This document shows positions 18,146 to 27,092 of a stretch of 64,000 nucleotides of DNA, piece after piece. Position numbers and translations under genes: made by a program. The DNA is from CAVVJA01 sp963779485 (GTDB taxonomy: Bacteria; Actinomycetota; Actinomycetes; Mycobacteriales; Jatrophihabitantaceae), in assembly GCA_963779485.1 (NCBI GenBank), contig CAVZYJ010000008.1, positions 496,001 through 560,000 on the forward strand, written 5' to 3'. Position 1 is the first letter of the stretch, and each line of letters begins with the position of its first letter. Below the pieces are notes generated by a model that had not been told where the DNA came from, did not search any database, and worked only from the letters and a program-made list of their open reading frames with translations.

Positions 18146-19171
18146 ATGAGGACACCGGCTGCGGGCGCGCTCATGGCGGCCGAGATCGCCGAGCAGCCGG
18201 CGGTGCTCGCTGGGCTGCTGGCCCACGGGTCCGGCCCCATCGCGGATGCCGCCGCGCGTATCACGACGCGGCGACCACGCTTCGTGCTTGTCGCGGCTCG
18301 CGGCACGAGCGACCACGCCGCGCTCTACGCGAAGTATCTCGTCGAGGTGCGGCTCGGCTTACCAGCTGGCCTCGTCTCGCCGTCGACGATGACGCTGTAC
18401 GGCGCACGCCCGGAGCTGTCCGACGTGCTCTTCATCGCGGTGAGCCAGTCGGGCGAATCACCCGATCTCGTCGATTCACTCACCGCCGCCCGCGACTGCG
18501 GTGCCCTCACCGTGGCCGTGACCAACAACGCCGCGTCGCCGTTGGCCGTTGCGGCCGATATCCACCTCGACGTGCGGGCCGGCCCGGAACGCGCAGTAGC
18601 CGCGACGAAGACCTATACCGCAGAGCTGCTGGCCCTATACCTGCTCGTAGTCGGCGCGGCGTCGGGCGATGTGACGGCGGCGGACGCCGTACCGGACGCT
18701 GCGGCGGCGACTCTGACTTTCGAGGGGGCGCCCGCTGCGGCGCAGCGCTATCGCTTCGCCGATCGGCTCGTGACGACGGCCCGCGGGTACTCCTACCCCA
18801 CGGCTCGCGAGGCGGCACTGAAGCTGATGGAGACCAGCTACCTTGCCGCACAGGCTTTCTCCGGCGCGGACTTGCTGCACGGCCCGATGGCGATGGTCGA
18901 CTCCCGCGTGCCAGTGATCGCCGTGATGTCGCCGGGCCGGGGCGGGGCGGCAATGGCGCCCGCCGTCGAGCGGCTCAGAGCCTCGGGGGCAGACGTCCTG
19001 ACGGTCGGCACTGAGGACGGCCTGCCTCTGGCGAGTGGCGGCATAGCGGAGGAACTCCTACCGATATTGGAGATTCTTCCGCTCCAGCAGCTGGCCTGGC
19101 GCCTTGCATTGGACCGCGGCGGAGACCCGGATCATCCGCGCGGACTGTCGAAAATAACGGAGACGTGGTGA
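18146..19171 (+). CDS. double-SIS-domain protein, GlmS-like aminosugar deaminase/isomerase (NagB-II type)
   Basis: A 341 aa protein with two SIS domains. Visible motifs are VAARGTSDHAALYAKYL, the phosphate loop VSQSGESPDLVDSL, KTYTAELLALYLL, and in the second domain ARGYSYPTAREAALKLMETS with the motif GADLLHGPMAMV. These are the hallmarks of the GlmS isomerase half without the glutaminase part. Such stand-alone proteins can act as glucosamine-6-phosphate deaminases. ATG 18146 follows GGAG. It is followed after four bases by murQ, so the two form an operon that makes and processes GlcNAc-6-P. Confidence 0.9.
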   Translation: MRTPAAGALMAAEIAEQPAVLAGLLAHGSGPIADAAARITTRRPRFVLVAARGTSDHAALYAKYLVEVRLGLPAGLVSPSTMTLYGARPELSDVLFIAVSQSGESPDLVDSLTAARDCGALTVAVTNNAASPLAVAADIHLDVRAGPERAVAATKTYTAELLALYLLVVGAASGDVTAADAVPDAAAATLTFEGAPAAAQRYRFADRLVTTARGYSYPTAREAALKLMETSYLAAQAFSGADLLHGPMAMVDSRVPVIAVMSPGRGGAAMAPAVERLRASGADVLTVGTEDGLPLASGGIAEELLPILEILPLQQLAWRLALDRGGDPDHPRGLSKITETW

Positions 19172-19175
19172 GGTC

Positions 19176-20051
19176 GTGACGCAGAACAGGGGCGACCCGC
19201 TGGACCGGCTCGACAGCGCCGGCGTCGTTGACCGCCTGCTCAACGCCGAGGAGCGCGTGGTCCCCGCGGTGCGCGGGGCGACGCCGCAGATCGCGGCAGC
19301 AGCCGACCTGATCGCCCGGCAGGTGCGACGAGGCGGCCGCATCGCCTTCGTTGGTGCCGGAACGTCCGGTCGGCTGGCGTTATGTGAAGCGGCCGAATTA
19401 CCAGGGACCTTCGGTCTAGAGGCATCGACCGTCCTCGTTCGCGTTGCCGGAGCGGGCGGGCGGGCGCCGGTCGGCACGGACTGGGATGAGGACGATGTCA
19501 CTGTCGCGACAGCCGACTTCGCGGAACTGGAGCTGCAGGCGCACGATGTCATGGTCGCGGTCGCCGCCAGCGGCAGCACGCCGTACACCCTGGTAATGGC
19601 GTGCTCGGCCGCCCAGGCCGGAGTAGCGCTCGTAGCTGTGGTGAACGCCCTCGACTCGCCGCTGGCCGCGCTGGCGACAGCCTCCGTCGAGGTGCCGATC
19701 GAGCCTGAGGCGTTGCGCAATTCGACCCGCCTCGCGGCCGGAACTGCCCAGAAGCTCGTCCTGAACGCTCTGACGACCGCCGCGATGGTCGCGCTGGGCC
19801 ACGTCCACGGTGACCTGATGATCGACGTCGTGCCAGCGAACGCCAAGCTGCGGGACCGGGTGATCCGCATCGTGGCCGAGATCGCCGAACGTCCGCTCGA
19901 CGTTTCCCGCGCCGGGCTCGAGCGCTGCGAGTGGAATGCCCGAGCCGCGGTGCTTCATCTCACCGCAGGGCTGAGCCCGTCGCAGGCCGCCGCGCATGCC
20001 GCACGTCATCCGACGTTGCGCGCGGCCATGGACGAGTGCATGACCCGTTGA
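19176..20051 (+). CDS. murQ: MurQ, N-acetylmuramic acid 6-phosphate etherase
   Basis: Cleaves the lactyl ether of MurNAc-6-P to give GlcNAc-6-P and D-lactate in cell-wall recycling. The 291 aa protein is near the usual 298 aa. It carries the signature GAGTSGRLALCEAAELPGTF, whose Glu residues include the proposed catalytic one, and VAASGSTPYTL for phosphosugar binding. The late motif NSTRLAAGTAQKLVLN is nearly invariant in MurQ. The GTG start is four bases after the SIS gene stop. GlcNAc-6-P would then be used by NagA, encoded downstream. Confidence 0.93.
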   Translation: MTQNRGDPLDRLDSAGVVDRLLNAEERVVPAVRGATPQIAAAADLIARQVRRGGRIAFVGAGTSGRLALCEAAELPGTFGLEASTVLVRVAGAGGRAPVGTDWDEDDVTVATADFAELELQAHDVMVAVAASGSTPYTLVMACSAAQAGVALVAVVNALDSPLAALATASVEVPIEPEALRNSTRLAAGTAQKLVLNALTTAAMVALGHVHGDLMIDVVPANAKLRDRVIRIVAEIAERPLDVSRAGLERCEWNARAAVLHLTAGLSPSQAAAHAARHPTLRAAMDECMTR

Positions 20052-20150
20052 ACCCGGCGAGTGCCTTCTCCCCGCACCGGCCGATCCCTCCTCGCCGCCA
20101 GTTAGCTCGGTGTTTCAGCTCCCGAGGAGTCTTGTGGCGCGAGCCGAAAA

Positions 20151-20210
20151 GGTGTAGACCAGATTTCGGAAGAAAAGGTTTAGACCAGATTCAATATTTG
20201 TATAGACCAG
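20151..20210. promoter_or_regulatory. array of three DasR-like half operators before the hexosaminidase gene
   Basis: Three near-identical elements occur in 60 bp: GGTGTAGACCAGA (20151-20163), GGTTTAGACCAGA (20177-20189) and TATAGACCAG (20201-20210). The first two keep the dre palindrome TGGTCTAGACCA except at the left flank and centre. Spacings between the shared TAGACC cores are 26 and 22 bp. They lie 64-123 bp before the GH20 start codon. Confidence 0.65.
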
Positions 20211-20273
20211 CGCCTGGCAGCCGTGGGCCAGCGGTGCACGATAGCTCGCTGCCCGCTGCGGAAAGGTCCGCCA

Positions 20274-22292
20274 ATGTCGCTCAGCCTCTTCCGGACTGGC
20301 CGCTCCGTCCTACTCACGCTCGTCGGCGCCGTAGCGCTCGTCGCGGGGAGTACGACGGGCGCTCTAGCGCTCGACGCGAGCAGCGCGGCAGCACCATCGA
20401 CCGCACCCCAAGTGGTGCCCAAGCCGGTTTCCACCACGGTTGGGGGTGGCCAATTCACGCTCACCACCCGATCCCGCATCGTGGTCGGTTCGACCGCCGC
20501 GACGGCGGTCGCGGCTGACCTCGCCGCCTATCTGCGCCCCGCGACGGGCTACCTGCTGCCGATCGTAAGTGGCGGCTCGCGCGCGGGCGACATCACCCTG
20601 CAACTAGGTCACCCCGGCGCCCTGCAACCCGACACGACTGGCGAGGGATATGTCCTCGACGCCAGCCCATCACGGGTGACGGTGACCGCGACCACGCCGC
20701 ACGGCCTCTACGACGGCGTGCAGACGATCCGGCAGTTGCTGCCCGTGTGGATCGACAGCTCCAGCCTCGAACCCGGGCCATGGACCATCCCGTCAGTCCA
20801 CATCGTCGACTATCCCCGCTACGCCTATCGCGGAGTGATGCTCGACATCGCACGCCATTTCCAGACGCCCTCAGCGGTGATGCAGCTCATCGACCAGGCA
20901 TCGGCGTACAAGGTGAACACGCTGCATCTGCACGTGAGTGACGATCAGGGCTTCCGCATCGTCATCAACGGCTTCCCTAATCTGACCAAGATCGGTGGGC
21001 AGGGCTCGGTCGGCACCGGCGGCCGCACGATGGACCCCGGCGGGTACTGGTCGCAGGCCGACTACCAGGCTGTTGTCGCCGACGCAGCAGCACACTTCAT
21101 GACGGTCGTACCTGAGGTGGATTCGCCCGGCCACAACAACGCGATCATCATGTCCGAGTACAACGACACAACGAACCCGCGGTTGAACGGGCACCCGCAG
21201 GACATCAACTGCAGCGCCAACAACCCGCCGATGTGGGACTTCACCGGGGACGTCGGATACAGCGCGATGTGCCCGGAGAGTCAGAACAGCTTCACGATCT
21301 ACAACGCGATCATCTCCCAGCTCGCCGCGATGTCGACCAGTCCGTACTACCACCTCGGTGGGGATGAGGTGCCGTCCTCGTTGCTCAGTCAGGACCGGTA
21401 CGCGTCATTCATCAATCAGGAGACTCCGCTCGTCCACAACCAGGGCAAGACCGTGATGGGTTGGGCCGAACTGGCCGGGCCGGGAACGAACCCCGGGGCA
21501 GGGTCGGTCGCCGAGTACTGGAACCCGGCCTCAGGCTCCAGTTCAGACACCATCACTGCCCACGAGGCCGTTGCCAAGAACATGAAGATCGTCATGGCGC
21601 CGGCGACTCACGCCTACCTTGACCAGAAGTACGTAGCCGGTGCGGCGGGCAGTATCCCACCGACGCTCGGCTTGAGCTGGGCCTGCAACAGTGGCTGCGA
21701 TGTCGACCAGTTTTACAACTGGGATCCGGGCAGCTACGTCACCGGCGTCACCGACCAGAACGTGATCGGCGTCGAGGGAGCAATGTGGGGCGAGACCGTC
21801 GTCGACCTGAGCAACGTCGACTACATGGTCTTCCCGCGACTGATCGCGCTCGCCGAAGTCGGCTGGACCCCTCAGGCCGAGCGCACCAGCGGCTATTCAG
21901 ACTTCCTGACCCGACTGGCGCCGCAAGGTGCGAGGCTTACCCTCGCCGGCACCAACTTCTACCCGACGCCGGAGGTCCCATGGCGGCTCGACCTCGCCGC
22001 TGCGGCGCGACTCCCGGTAATCGGTAGCCAGGTCTCTGGTCCGGTCGCGTCACTGTCCGCGCCAGGCATCGCCGCCAGCAGCATCACAGCCCGCATCGAC
22101 TGGGGCGACGGCACCAGCAGCGCCGGCACGGTAGACGGAACCGCCGCCACGCCCACAACAGCCAACGGGCTGTACTCGATCAGCGGCGCCCACACGTATC
22201 GGCATCCGGGCACGTTCCACGTGACGATCTCCGCAAGCGCACCCGGCACACCGTCGGTCATCACGCACACCACGCTGAAATGGCACCGGTAA
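20274..22292 (+). CDS. secreted beta-N-acetylhexosaminidase (GH20) with C-terminal PKD-like domain
   Basis: Extracellular glycosidase releasing GlcNAc from chitin oligomers or other glycans. The 672 aa protein starts with a signal peptide (hydrophobic stretch at about residues 12-33). A GH20b domain is followed by the GH20 barrel, with RGVMLDIARHFQTP, HLHVSDDQGFRI and the catalytic pair Asp364-Glu365 in YYHLGGDEV. The last 90 residues contain DWGDGTSSAG and HTYRHPGTFHVTI, typical of a PKD beta-sandwich. ATG 20274 is preceded by GGAAAGG. Three DasR-like boxes lie upstream. It follows murQ by 222 bp. Confidence 0.95.
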   Translation: MSLSLFRTGRSVLLTLVGAVALVAGSTTGALALDASSAAAPSTAPQVVPKPVSTTVGGGQFTLTTRSRIVVGSTAATAVAADLAAYLRPATGYLLPIVSGGSRAGDITLQLGHPGALQPDTTGEGYVLDASPSRVTVTATTPHGLYDGVQTIRQLLPVWIDSSSLEPGPWTIPSVHIVDYPRYAYRGVMLDIARHFQTPSAVMQLIDQASAYKVNTLHLHVSDDQGFRIVINGFPNLTKIGGQGSVGTGGRTMDPGGYWSQADYQAVVADAAAHFMTVVPEVDSPGHNNAIIMSEYNDTTNPRLNGHPQDINCSANNPPMWDFTGDVGYSAMCPESQNSFTIYNAIISQLAAMSTSPYYHLGGDEVPSSLLSQDRYASFINQETPLVHNQGKTVMGWAELAGPGTNPGAGSVAEYWNPASGSSSDTITAHEAVAKNMKIVMAPATHAYLDQKYVAGAAGSIPPTLGLSWACNSGCDVDQFYNWDPGSYVTGVTDQNVIGVEGAMWGETVVDLSNVDYMVFPRLIALAEVGWTPQAERTSGYSDFLTRLAPQGARLTLAGTNFYPTPEVPWRLDLAAAARLPVIGSQVSGPVASLSAPGIAASSITARIDWGDGTSSAGTVDGTAATPTTANGLYSISGAHTYRHPGTFHVTISASAPGTPSVITHTTLKWHR

Positions 22293-22324
22293 CCACACCG
22301 GCACGAGAGGCCCCTACGGAGCAC

Positions 22325-23482
22325 TCACAAAACGGCGGCGGCCCGGTCCTCGTCGCACCAGACCCCACCGGCCATTACCCGCGCAATGCCTAGGTCATCG
22401 TCAAGGACCACGAAGTCCGCATCGTGCCCGGCGATGATCGCGCCGCAAGAGTCACCGAGGCCAAGGACCCGCGCCGGATTTCCCGAGGCGGCTGCCGAAG
22501 CGACCTCGATCGGCAGCCCACAGTCCAAGACGGCGCCCCGCACTGCCGCGTCCATCGTCAATGTGCTGCCCGCCAACGCGCCGGTTGAGGTCAGCCGCGC
22601 TTTACCGGCGTGGACCTGCACCCGCTGGCCGCCGAGGACGAACTCGCCGTCGCCGACGCCGGTTGCCGCGATCGCGTCGGTGACCAGGACAAGCCGCTGA
22701 GGTCTCCCTGCGACGAGCGTGGTAATCGCGGGGTGCACGTGGATGCCGTCATTGATCACCTCACAGGCGAGGTCAGACGCGAGCGCGGCACCGATCACGC
22801 CCGGCTCACGGTGGTGCAGCGGGCGCATCCCGTTGAACAAGTGCGTCGCCAGCCGGGCGCCGGCTTCGACGGCGGCCCGGGCGTCTGAGTACGTGCCGTC
22901 GCTGTGGCCGATCGCGGCGACCGCGCCGGCTTCGACGATATCGATGATCAGGTCGAGCGCTCCGGGCAGCTCGGGAGCTAGAGTCACGCTGCGCAGGCAC
23001 CCCCGTGCTGCTGCGATCAGTCCGGCTAGAGCGTTGCGGTCGGGCAATCGCAGGAATTCCGGATTCTGGGCCCCAGAGCGAGCGGGGGACAGGAACGGTC
23101 CCTCGAGATGGGCGCCGACCACGTGCCCGTCCGGCATGGGACCCAGCACGACCCGGTCGGCGATCCAGCCCAGCTGCTCGGCGAGGGCATCCAGCGGCGC
23201 GGTCATCAGCGAAACAAGGGTCCGCGTCGTGCCGTGTGATCGGTGGAATGCCACGGCGGCCGCTAGATCGGCCGGCGACGCGCTCGCGTCATGCCCGCCG
23301 CCGCCATGGACGTGCAGGTCTATGTAGCCAGGCAGCAACCACGCGCCGCCCAGGTCGACAGTGGCGCCGCGCGGCGGTATTCCCGAGCCGACCGCGCCGA
23401 TGACGGCCGCCTCGACGTGCACCCAGCCGCCATCAATCACACCGGACGGCGTGACGACGCGGGCGCCGCACAGCACGCTCAT
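22325..23482 (-). CDS. nagA: NagA, N-acetylglucosamine-6-phosphate deacetylase
   Basis: Metal-dependent amidohydrolase that converts GlcNAc-6-P to glucosamine-6-P and acetate. The 385 aa protein has the barrel motifs DLHVHGGGGHD, HLEGPFLSPARSGAQNPEF, GHSDGTYSDA, HLFNGMRPLHHREPG and VLVTDAIAATG, which supply the metal ligands and catalytic Asp. It is directly downstream of dasR on the same strand (58 bp), so they are probably co-transcribed. It receives GlcNAc-6-P from MurQ and the ROK kinase. Confidence 0.95.
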   Translation of the reverse strand: MSVLCGARVVTPSGVIDGGWVHVEAAVIGAVGSGIPPRGATVDLGGAWLLPGYIDLHVHGGGGHDASASPADLAAAVAFHRSHGTTRTLVSLMTAPLDALAEQLGWIADRVVLGPMPDGHVVGAHLEGPFLSPARSGAQNPEFLRLPDRNALAGLIAAARGCLRSVTLAPELPGALDLIIDIVEAGAVAAIGHSDGTYSDARAAVEAGARLATHLFNGMRPLHHREPGVIGAALASDLACEVINDGIHVHPAITTLVAGRPQRLVLVTDAIAATGVGDGEFVLGGQRVQVHAGKARLTSTGALAGSTLTMDAAVRGAVLDCGLPIEVASAAASGNPARVLGLGDSCGAIIAGHDADFVVLDDDLGIARVMAGGVWCDEDRAAAVL

Positions 23483-23540
23483 GGGCCGACCGCCAGGCCG
23501 TCCCCCGTTCGCCGCGCACGAAGCGGAGCATCCGCAATCG

Positions 23541-24275
23541 TCATCGCCGTGGCGCCATCAAGTTGGCGACGAACGTGACGCGATCGCCTCGATACCAGCT
23601 CGTCACCCACTCCACAGTCTGCCCCGACGCGTCGAACGATTGCCGGCCGAGCACCAGCATCGGCGCTCCCGTGTCGGTGTGCAGGAGGGCGGCCTCGCGT
23701 GGGGATGCCGGCGCGGTCGCGATGGATTCTTCAGCAGAGACCGGCACGACGCCGTACACGGCGGCGAGTACCGCATAAAGGGACTGCGCGCGGCGGATGT
23801 GCCGCGTCAGCTGCGGGAATCTCGCAGCGGACAGGTGAGCGGTCTCCACCGCCATCGGCCGCTCATCGGCGAGACGCAACCGCTCGATGCGGAACACCGG
23901 CGCTCCAACGACGAGCGCGAGCCGCCTGGCGACGTCCTCGTCCGCGCGGATCCGCGCGGCGGATATCAGCTGCGTGGACGCGGTGAACCCGTTTGACGCG
24001 GCCTGCTCGGTAAAGCTCGCCAGGTGCAGCGGCCACGTCATCTTTGGCTCCGCGACATACGTGCCCGAGCCCTGGCGACGGACCAGCCGTCCCTCCGCGA
24101 CCAGCTCGAGCAACGCCTGCCGGACCGTGGTGCGTGATGTGCCAAGCTCTGCGGACAAAACGCGCTCGGTCGGTACGGCACTGTCCGGTTCGAGGGACTC
24201 GATGACCGCGAGCAGGTGCCGCTTGACCGTGTAGTACTTCGGCTCACGAGGCGGCTGCAGGGCGGCACTGGACAC
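23541..24275 (-). CDS. dasR: DasR-like GntR/HutC-family transcriptional regulator
   Basis: Repressor of amino-sugar genes whose ligands in Streptomyces are GlcN-6-P and related phosphosugars. The 244 aa protein starts with PKYYTVKRHLLAVIES and a GntR winged helix (SRTTVRQALLELVAEGRLV then QGSGTYVAEPK). The UTRA ligand domain contains RIERLRLADERPMAVETAHL and EWVTSWYRGDRVTFVA. As far as I recall Streptomyces DasR, the similarity runs over the full length. Operators matching the dre core occur in front of this gene and two other transcription units in this island, which supports the assignment. It appears to regulate itself and nagA. Confidence 0.9.
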   Translation of the reverse strand: MSSAALQPPREPKYYTVKRHLLAVIESLEPDSAVPTERVLSAELGTSRTTVRQALLELVAEGRLVRRQGSGTYVAEPKMTWPLHLASFTEQAASNGFTASTQLISAARIRADEDVARRLALVVGAPVFRIERLRLADERPMAVETAHLSAARFPQLTRHIRRAQSLYAVLAAVYGVVPVSAEESIATAPASPREAALLHTDTGAPMLVLGRQSFDASGQTVEWVTSWYRGDRVTFVANLMAPRR

Positions 24276-24347
24276 CGGCGGTCTCCTACAAGTGGTCGAT
24301 CAGTTGCGTACACATGAGCACAACAAGTGAATCATGCACGATTCGAG

Positions 24348-24359
24348 TGGTCTAGTCCA
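24348..24359. promoter_or_regulatory. DasR-type operator before dasR-nagA
   Basis: TGGTCTAGTCCA, one mismatch from the perfect 12 bp dre palindrome, 73 bp upstream of the dasR start codon. This suggests autoregulation of dasR-nagA. Confidence 0.75.
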
Positions 24360-24492
24360 TTGCCCGATGCCGAGTCGGAGCGGTCGGGGCGAATCGGCTT
24401 TCCGGCGTCAAACGAGCTGGGCGCATCTCTGCCGGCAATGAACGGGTGTCGCGGACAGAGCGTCGCTTAGCCGCCTCCCGCTCCGATTTCGG

Positions 24493-25338
24493 CTACCACT
24501 GTAGGGCCGGGTCCTGTCCCAAGCGCAGCAGCGTCTCCGAATCAGGCTGATCCGCGACTGCGCCGACGCAGCCGATTACGACTGTCCAGCCCGTCGTCGT
24601 CACCACCGTCATGCTCGTAATGACGGTGGTGCCGTCCCGGCGGGACGCAAGACTAGACGCAACACTAGAGGACGGCGTTCGCTGGCGGACTGTGTCGCTC
24701 TCCGGTGCGACGACGTCGAACACGAACACTGATCCGGCAGCATCGCGGCCGCGCAGTTCGATCGCGCACATGCCCAGGTACTGATCAAGCGTGCGGGCTA
24801 CATCACGCACCGTGAAAGCGGGCAGGCTACGGCGCGCCGCCGCGGCGATCGCGTGTGGCGGCGAATGTCCGGGCTCGACGACGGGGCACGCCCCGGCCGT
24901 AGAGACAGGACGGACAATGTCAGCCAGCGGTTCGGTCTGGGCCGCCTGCGCCTGGACCATCGCCAGAGCCACGTCATGCGATGACTCGTTCACGCTCGGG
25001 ATCAGCGAATTGGTCACCGGGTGCGACGGGGGACGGTTGCTCGAGGAGGACCGGACCGCCGTGTAGGTCACGAGACCAACAGCGATAACCGTGGCGGCGG
25101 CGAGCCGGGGCCAGCGTCGCCGCCAGCGTGCGATCGAGCGGTTCCACGCCTTCGTGTCTGATCGGGGCCCGATCTCGAGTACGTCGTCGTCCTCGATCGG
25201 CGAGCTTGGCGCCTCGGCCCATTCGACACCATCCCGCACCAGACCAGCGTTCCCCCGAGACATCGACTTAGCAACCCGGTGTGTCTGCTCGACCGCGGCG
25301 ATCCGATCGGCATCCGTCTGACGTCGCCAGGACGCCAC
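24493..25338 (-). CDS. uncharacterised single-pass membrane protein
   Basis: A 281 aa protein with a charged cytoplasmic N-terminus of about 78 residues and one membrane helix (AAATVIAVGLVTYTAV). The extracellular part of about 180 residues contains two cysteines (ACPVV and GMCAI) and a third in VIGCVGAV. The GTG start at 25338 follows GAGG by seven bases. It starts nine bases after the HAD gene stop, so the two are probably one operon. I recognise no family. The layout resembles actinobacterial envelope proteins of unknown function. Confidence 0.75.
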   Translation of the reverse strand: MASWRRQTDADRIAAVEQTHRVAKSMSRGNAGLVRDGVEWAEAPSSPIEDDDVLEIGPRSDTKAWNRSIARWRRRWPRLAAATVIAVGLVTYTAVRSSSSNRPPSHPVTNSLIPSVNESSHDVALAMVQAQAAQTEPLADIVRPVSTAGACPVVEPGHSPPHAIAAAARRSLPAFTVRDVARTLDQYLGMCAIELRGRDAAGSVFVFDVVAPESDTVRQRTPSSSVASSLASRRDGTTVITSMTVVTTTGWTVVIGCVGAVADQPDSETLLRLGQDPALQW

Positions 25339-25347
25339 GGCCGAGCC

Positions 25348-26010
25348 TCACGTGCCGGTAGCGATCACCAGTCCGTGATCAGTGACCTGTAGCGCGCGGA
25401 GCGAACTGATCACGAAATCGGCGTTCGGTGTGAGGATGTCCGCCGAAAAGGTATGCGTCACGGCGACGACCGTTGCCCCCGCGGCTCTCGCGGCGATGAG
25501 TCCGGCGGGAGCGTCTTCGATGACCACACATTCCTGCGCCGACACGCCGAGTTCCCGTGCGGCCAGAAGGTAGCTCTCCGGGTCGGGCTTGCCGTCGAGG
25601 ATGACATCACTGGTGATGACAGTTTCCGGTATCGGCAACCCAGCGGCTGCCATGCGGGCGATCAGGAGAGGTTGGTTCATCGAGGTGGCTAGCGCCCAGC
25701 GGAGGTGAGGGCTGCGAGCGAGCCGGGAAAGCAGGGCGTGAGCGCCGGGCATCGCCGCGATGTCACCGAGGTCCTCTAGCTCGATGGCCTGTATCCGGCG
25801 CACGGCTCGCTGAACCTGGTCGGCAGAAACGAGCTCGCGAATCGTGTCTTCGGATCGACGGCCGTGCGCACCCTGCAGCACGGTCTCCGCGTCGATTCCA
25901 TATTCGGCCGACCATGCCCGCCAGGTCCGCTCCACCGCTGGGGTTGAATCGACCAAGGTGCCGTCGACGTCGAGGATCACAGCGACGCATTCGATGCTGA
26001 TCTTCTTCAT
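25348..26010 (-). CDS. HAD-superfamily phosphatase (subfamily IA, sugar-phosphatase-like)
   Basis: Cytoplasmic phosphohydrolase of 220 aa. HAD motif I is ILDVDGTLVDST with the nucleophile and acid/base Asp pair. Motif II lies near LATSMNQPL, motif III is the Lys in LDGKPDPESYLLAA, and motif IV is VVIEDAPAGLIAA. The helical cap between motifs I and II resembles sugar-phosphatases such as YfbT/HxpA. An alternative GTG start six codons upstream (26028) exists. The substrate is unknown; the nearby amino-sugar genes make a hexose phosphate plausible. Confidence 0.9.
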   Translation of the reverse strand: MKKISIECVAVILDVDGTLVDSTPAVERTWRAWSAEYGIDAETVLQGAHGRRSEDTIRELVSADQVQRAVRRIQAIELEDLGDIAAMPGAHALLSRLARSPHLRWALATSMNQPLLIARMAAAGLPIPETVITSDVILDGKPDPESYLLAARELGVSAQECVVIEDAPAGLIAARAAGATVVAVTHTFSADILTPNADFVISSLRALQVTDHGLVIATGT

Positions 26011-26116
26011 GTCCGTGCCGTGTCTCACTCAACGCATCTGTGGCGGATGACGAGCGGGCCTGCGGCGGTGACCGGCCGCCGAGAACAACGCCTGTCGGTC
26101 CACTCGGGTGCCTTGG

Positions 26117-26942
26117 TCATGTGCCGGTCAGCGCCTCGACACCTGGTGCCAACTGGGCCATAAAGTCCGCGTTCACGAGGACGTAGGAGACACCGATCTG
26201 CTCGCGCCTGCGCTGCAGCTCGTAGATCATCGCCGGGGGGTCGCCGGGCAGCAGCACGAGGGAGTCGGCGGCGATGAGCTGTGCCGGGTCGGCGCCGGTG
26301 GCCTGCTTGGCGTGTGGCGGGATGTCGTCGCCGACCGCGAACAGGTTCATCGCGAACTCGACGTCGTCGGCTCGCGTGCCGGCCGTGGCCCGGACCTCGG
26401 CAATCGCGTCGGCCACGGCCTGGCGCGGTGTGAGGGGATCGGCCGCGATCGAGACGATGTCCGCCTTCTCGGCCGCCAGCGCCCTCGCCTTCGGGCCGCC
26501 GGCGGCCACCAGGACGCGGGTGTGCAGATCCGGCCCGTCCAGCTCATGGACGGCATCGATCGTGGCGGACACCTGGGCCAGCCGCTGGGCTGCGGATCCG
26601 AACGGCATGCCAAGGCTGTCGGGCGAACTCGCGGCTGCGCGGATGACCGGTGCCAATGCCCATCTCGAACCGTCCCCCGGTCAGCGCCGACAGCGTGTGC
26701 GCTTCCCACGCGGTTTGCTGCGGCGTGCGCAGCGGCGCGGAGTAGACCCAGGTGCCGACGCCGATGTCGGCGACGCCGGCGGCCAACCCGAGCGACGGCC
26801 CAGGGGCGAGCAAGTCGAGCACGTCCGGCATGAGCAACGTGGCGTAGCCAAGCTCGGCCGCGCGCACCGCCGTCGCGCGCCACTGCTGCGCTGTCCCGAA
26901 CGGCGCACCGATGACCCCGAAGCGAAACGGTCTGTTCGGCAT
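26117..26942 (-). pseudogene. luciferase-like (LLM class) flavin oxidoreductase, split by a frameshift
   Basis: From ATG 26942 the frame gives a normal LLM N-terminus: RFGVIGAPFGTAQQWRATAV, then ELGYATLLMPDVLD and LTGGRFEMGIGTG. It then loses homology. The frame one base later continues from about 26648 with IRAAASSPDSLGMPFGSAAQ and runs to the stop at 26117, through VLVAAGGPKARALAAEKADIV, which is typical of LLM C-terminal halves. One extra base near 26648 explains the break. An intact version would be about 274 aa and probably F420- or FMN-dependent. The gene is either recently inactivated or mis-sequenced. Confidence 0.8.
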
Positions 26943-27092
26943 ATTCGTGACGCTAGCTCAGCCGCCGGGCGAGAGGTTGGCGTGGCCGGTCGCGGTCGCG
27001 CACTCGCCCCGCGTCCTGCACCGCGTTACCCGGAACGCCACACTCGACCCGGCCTTAGGTTGTCGGGTGACGGTATGACCGCTGGAGTGGGC

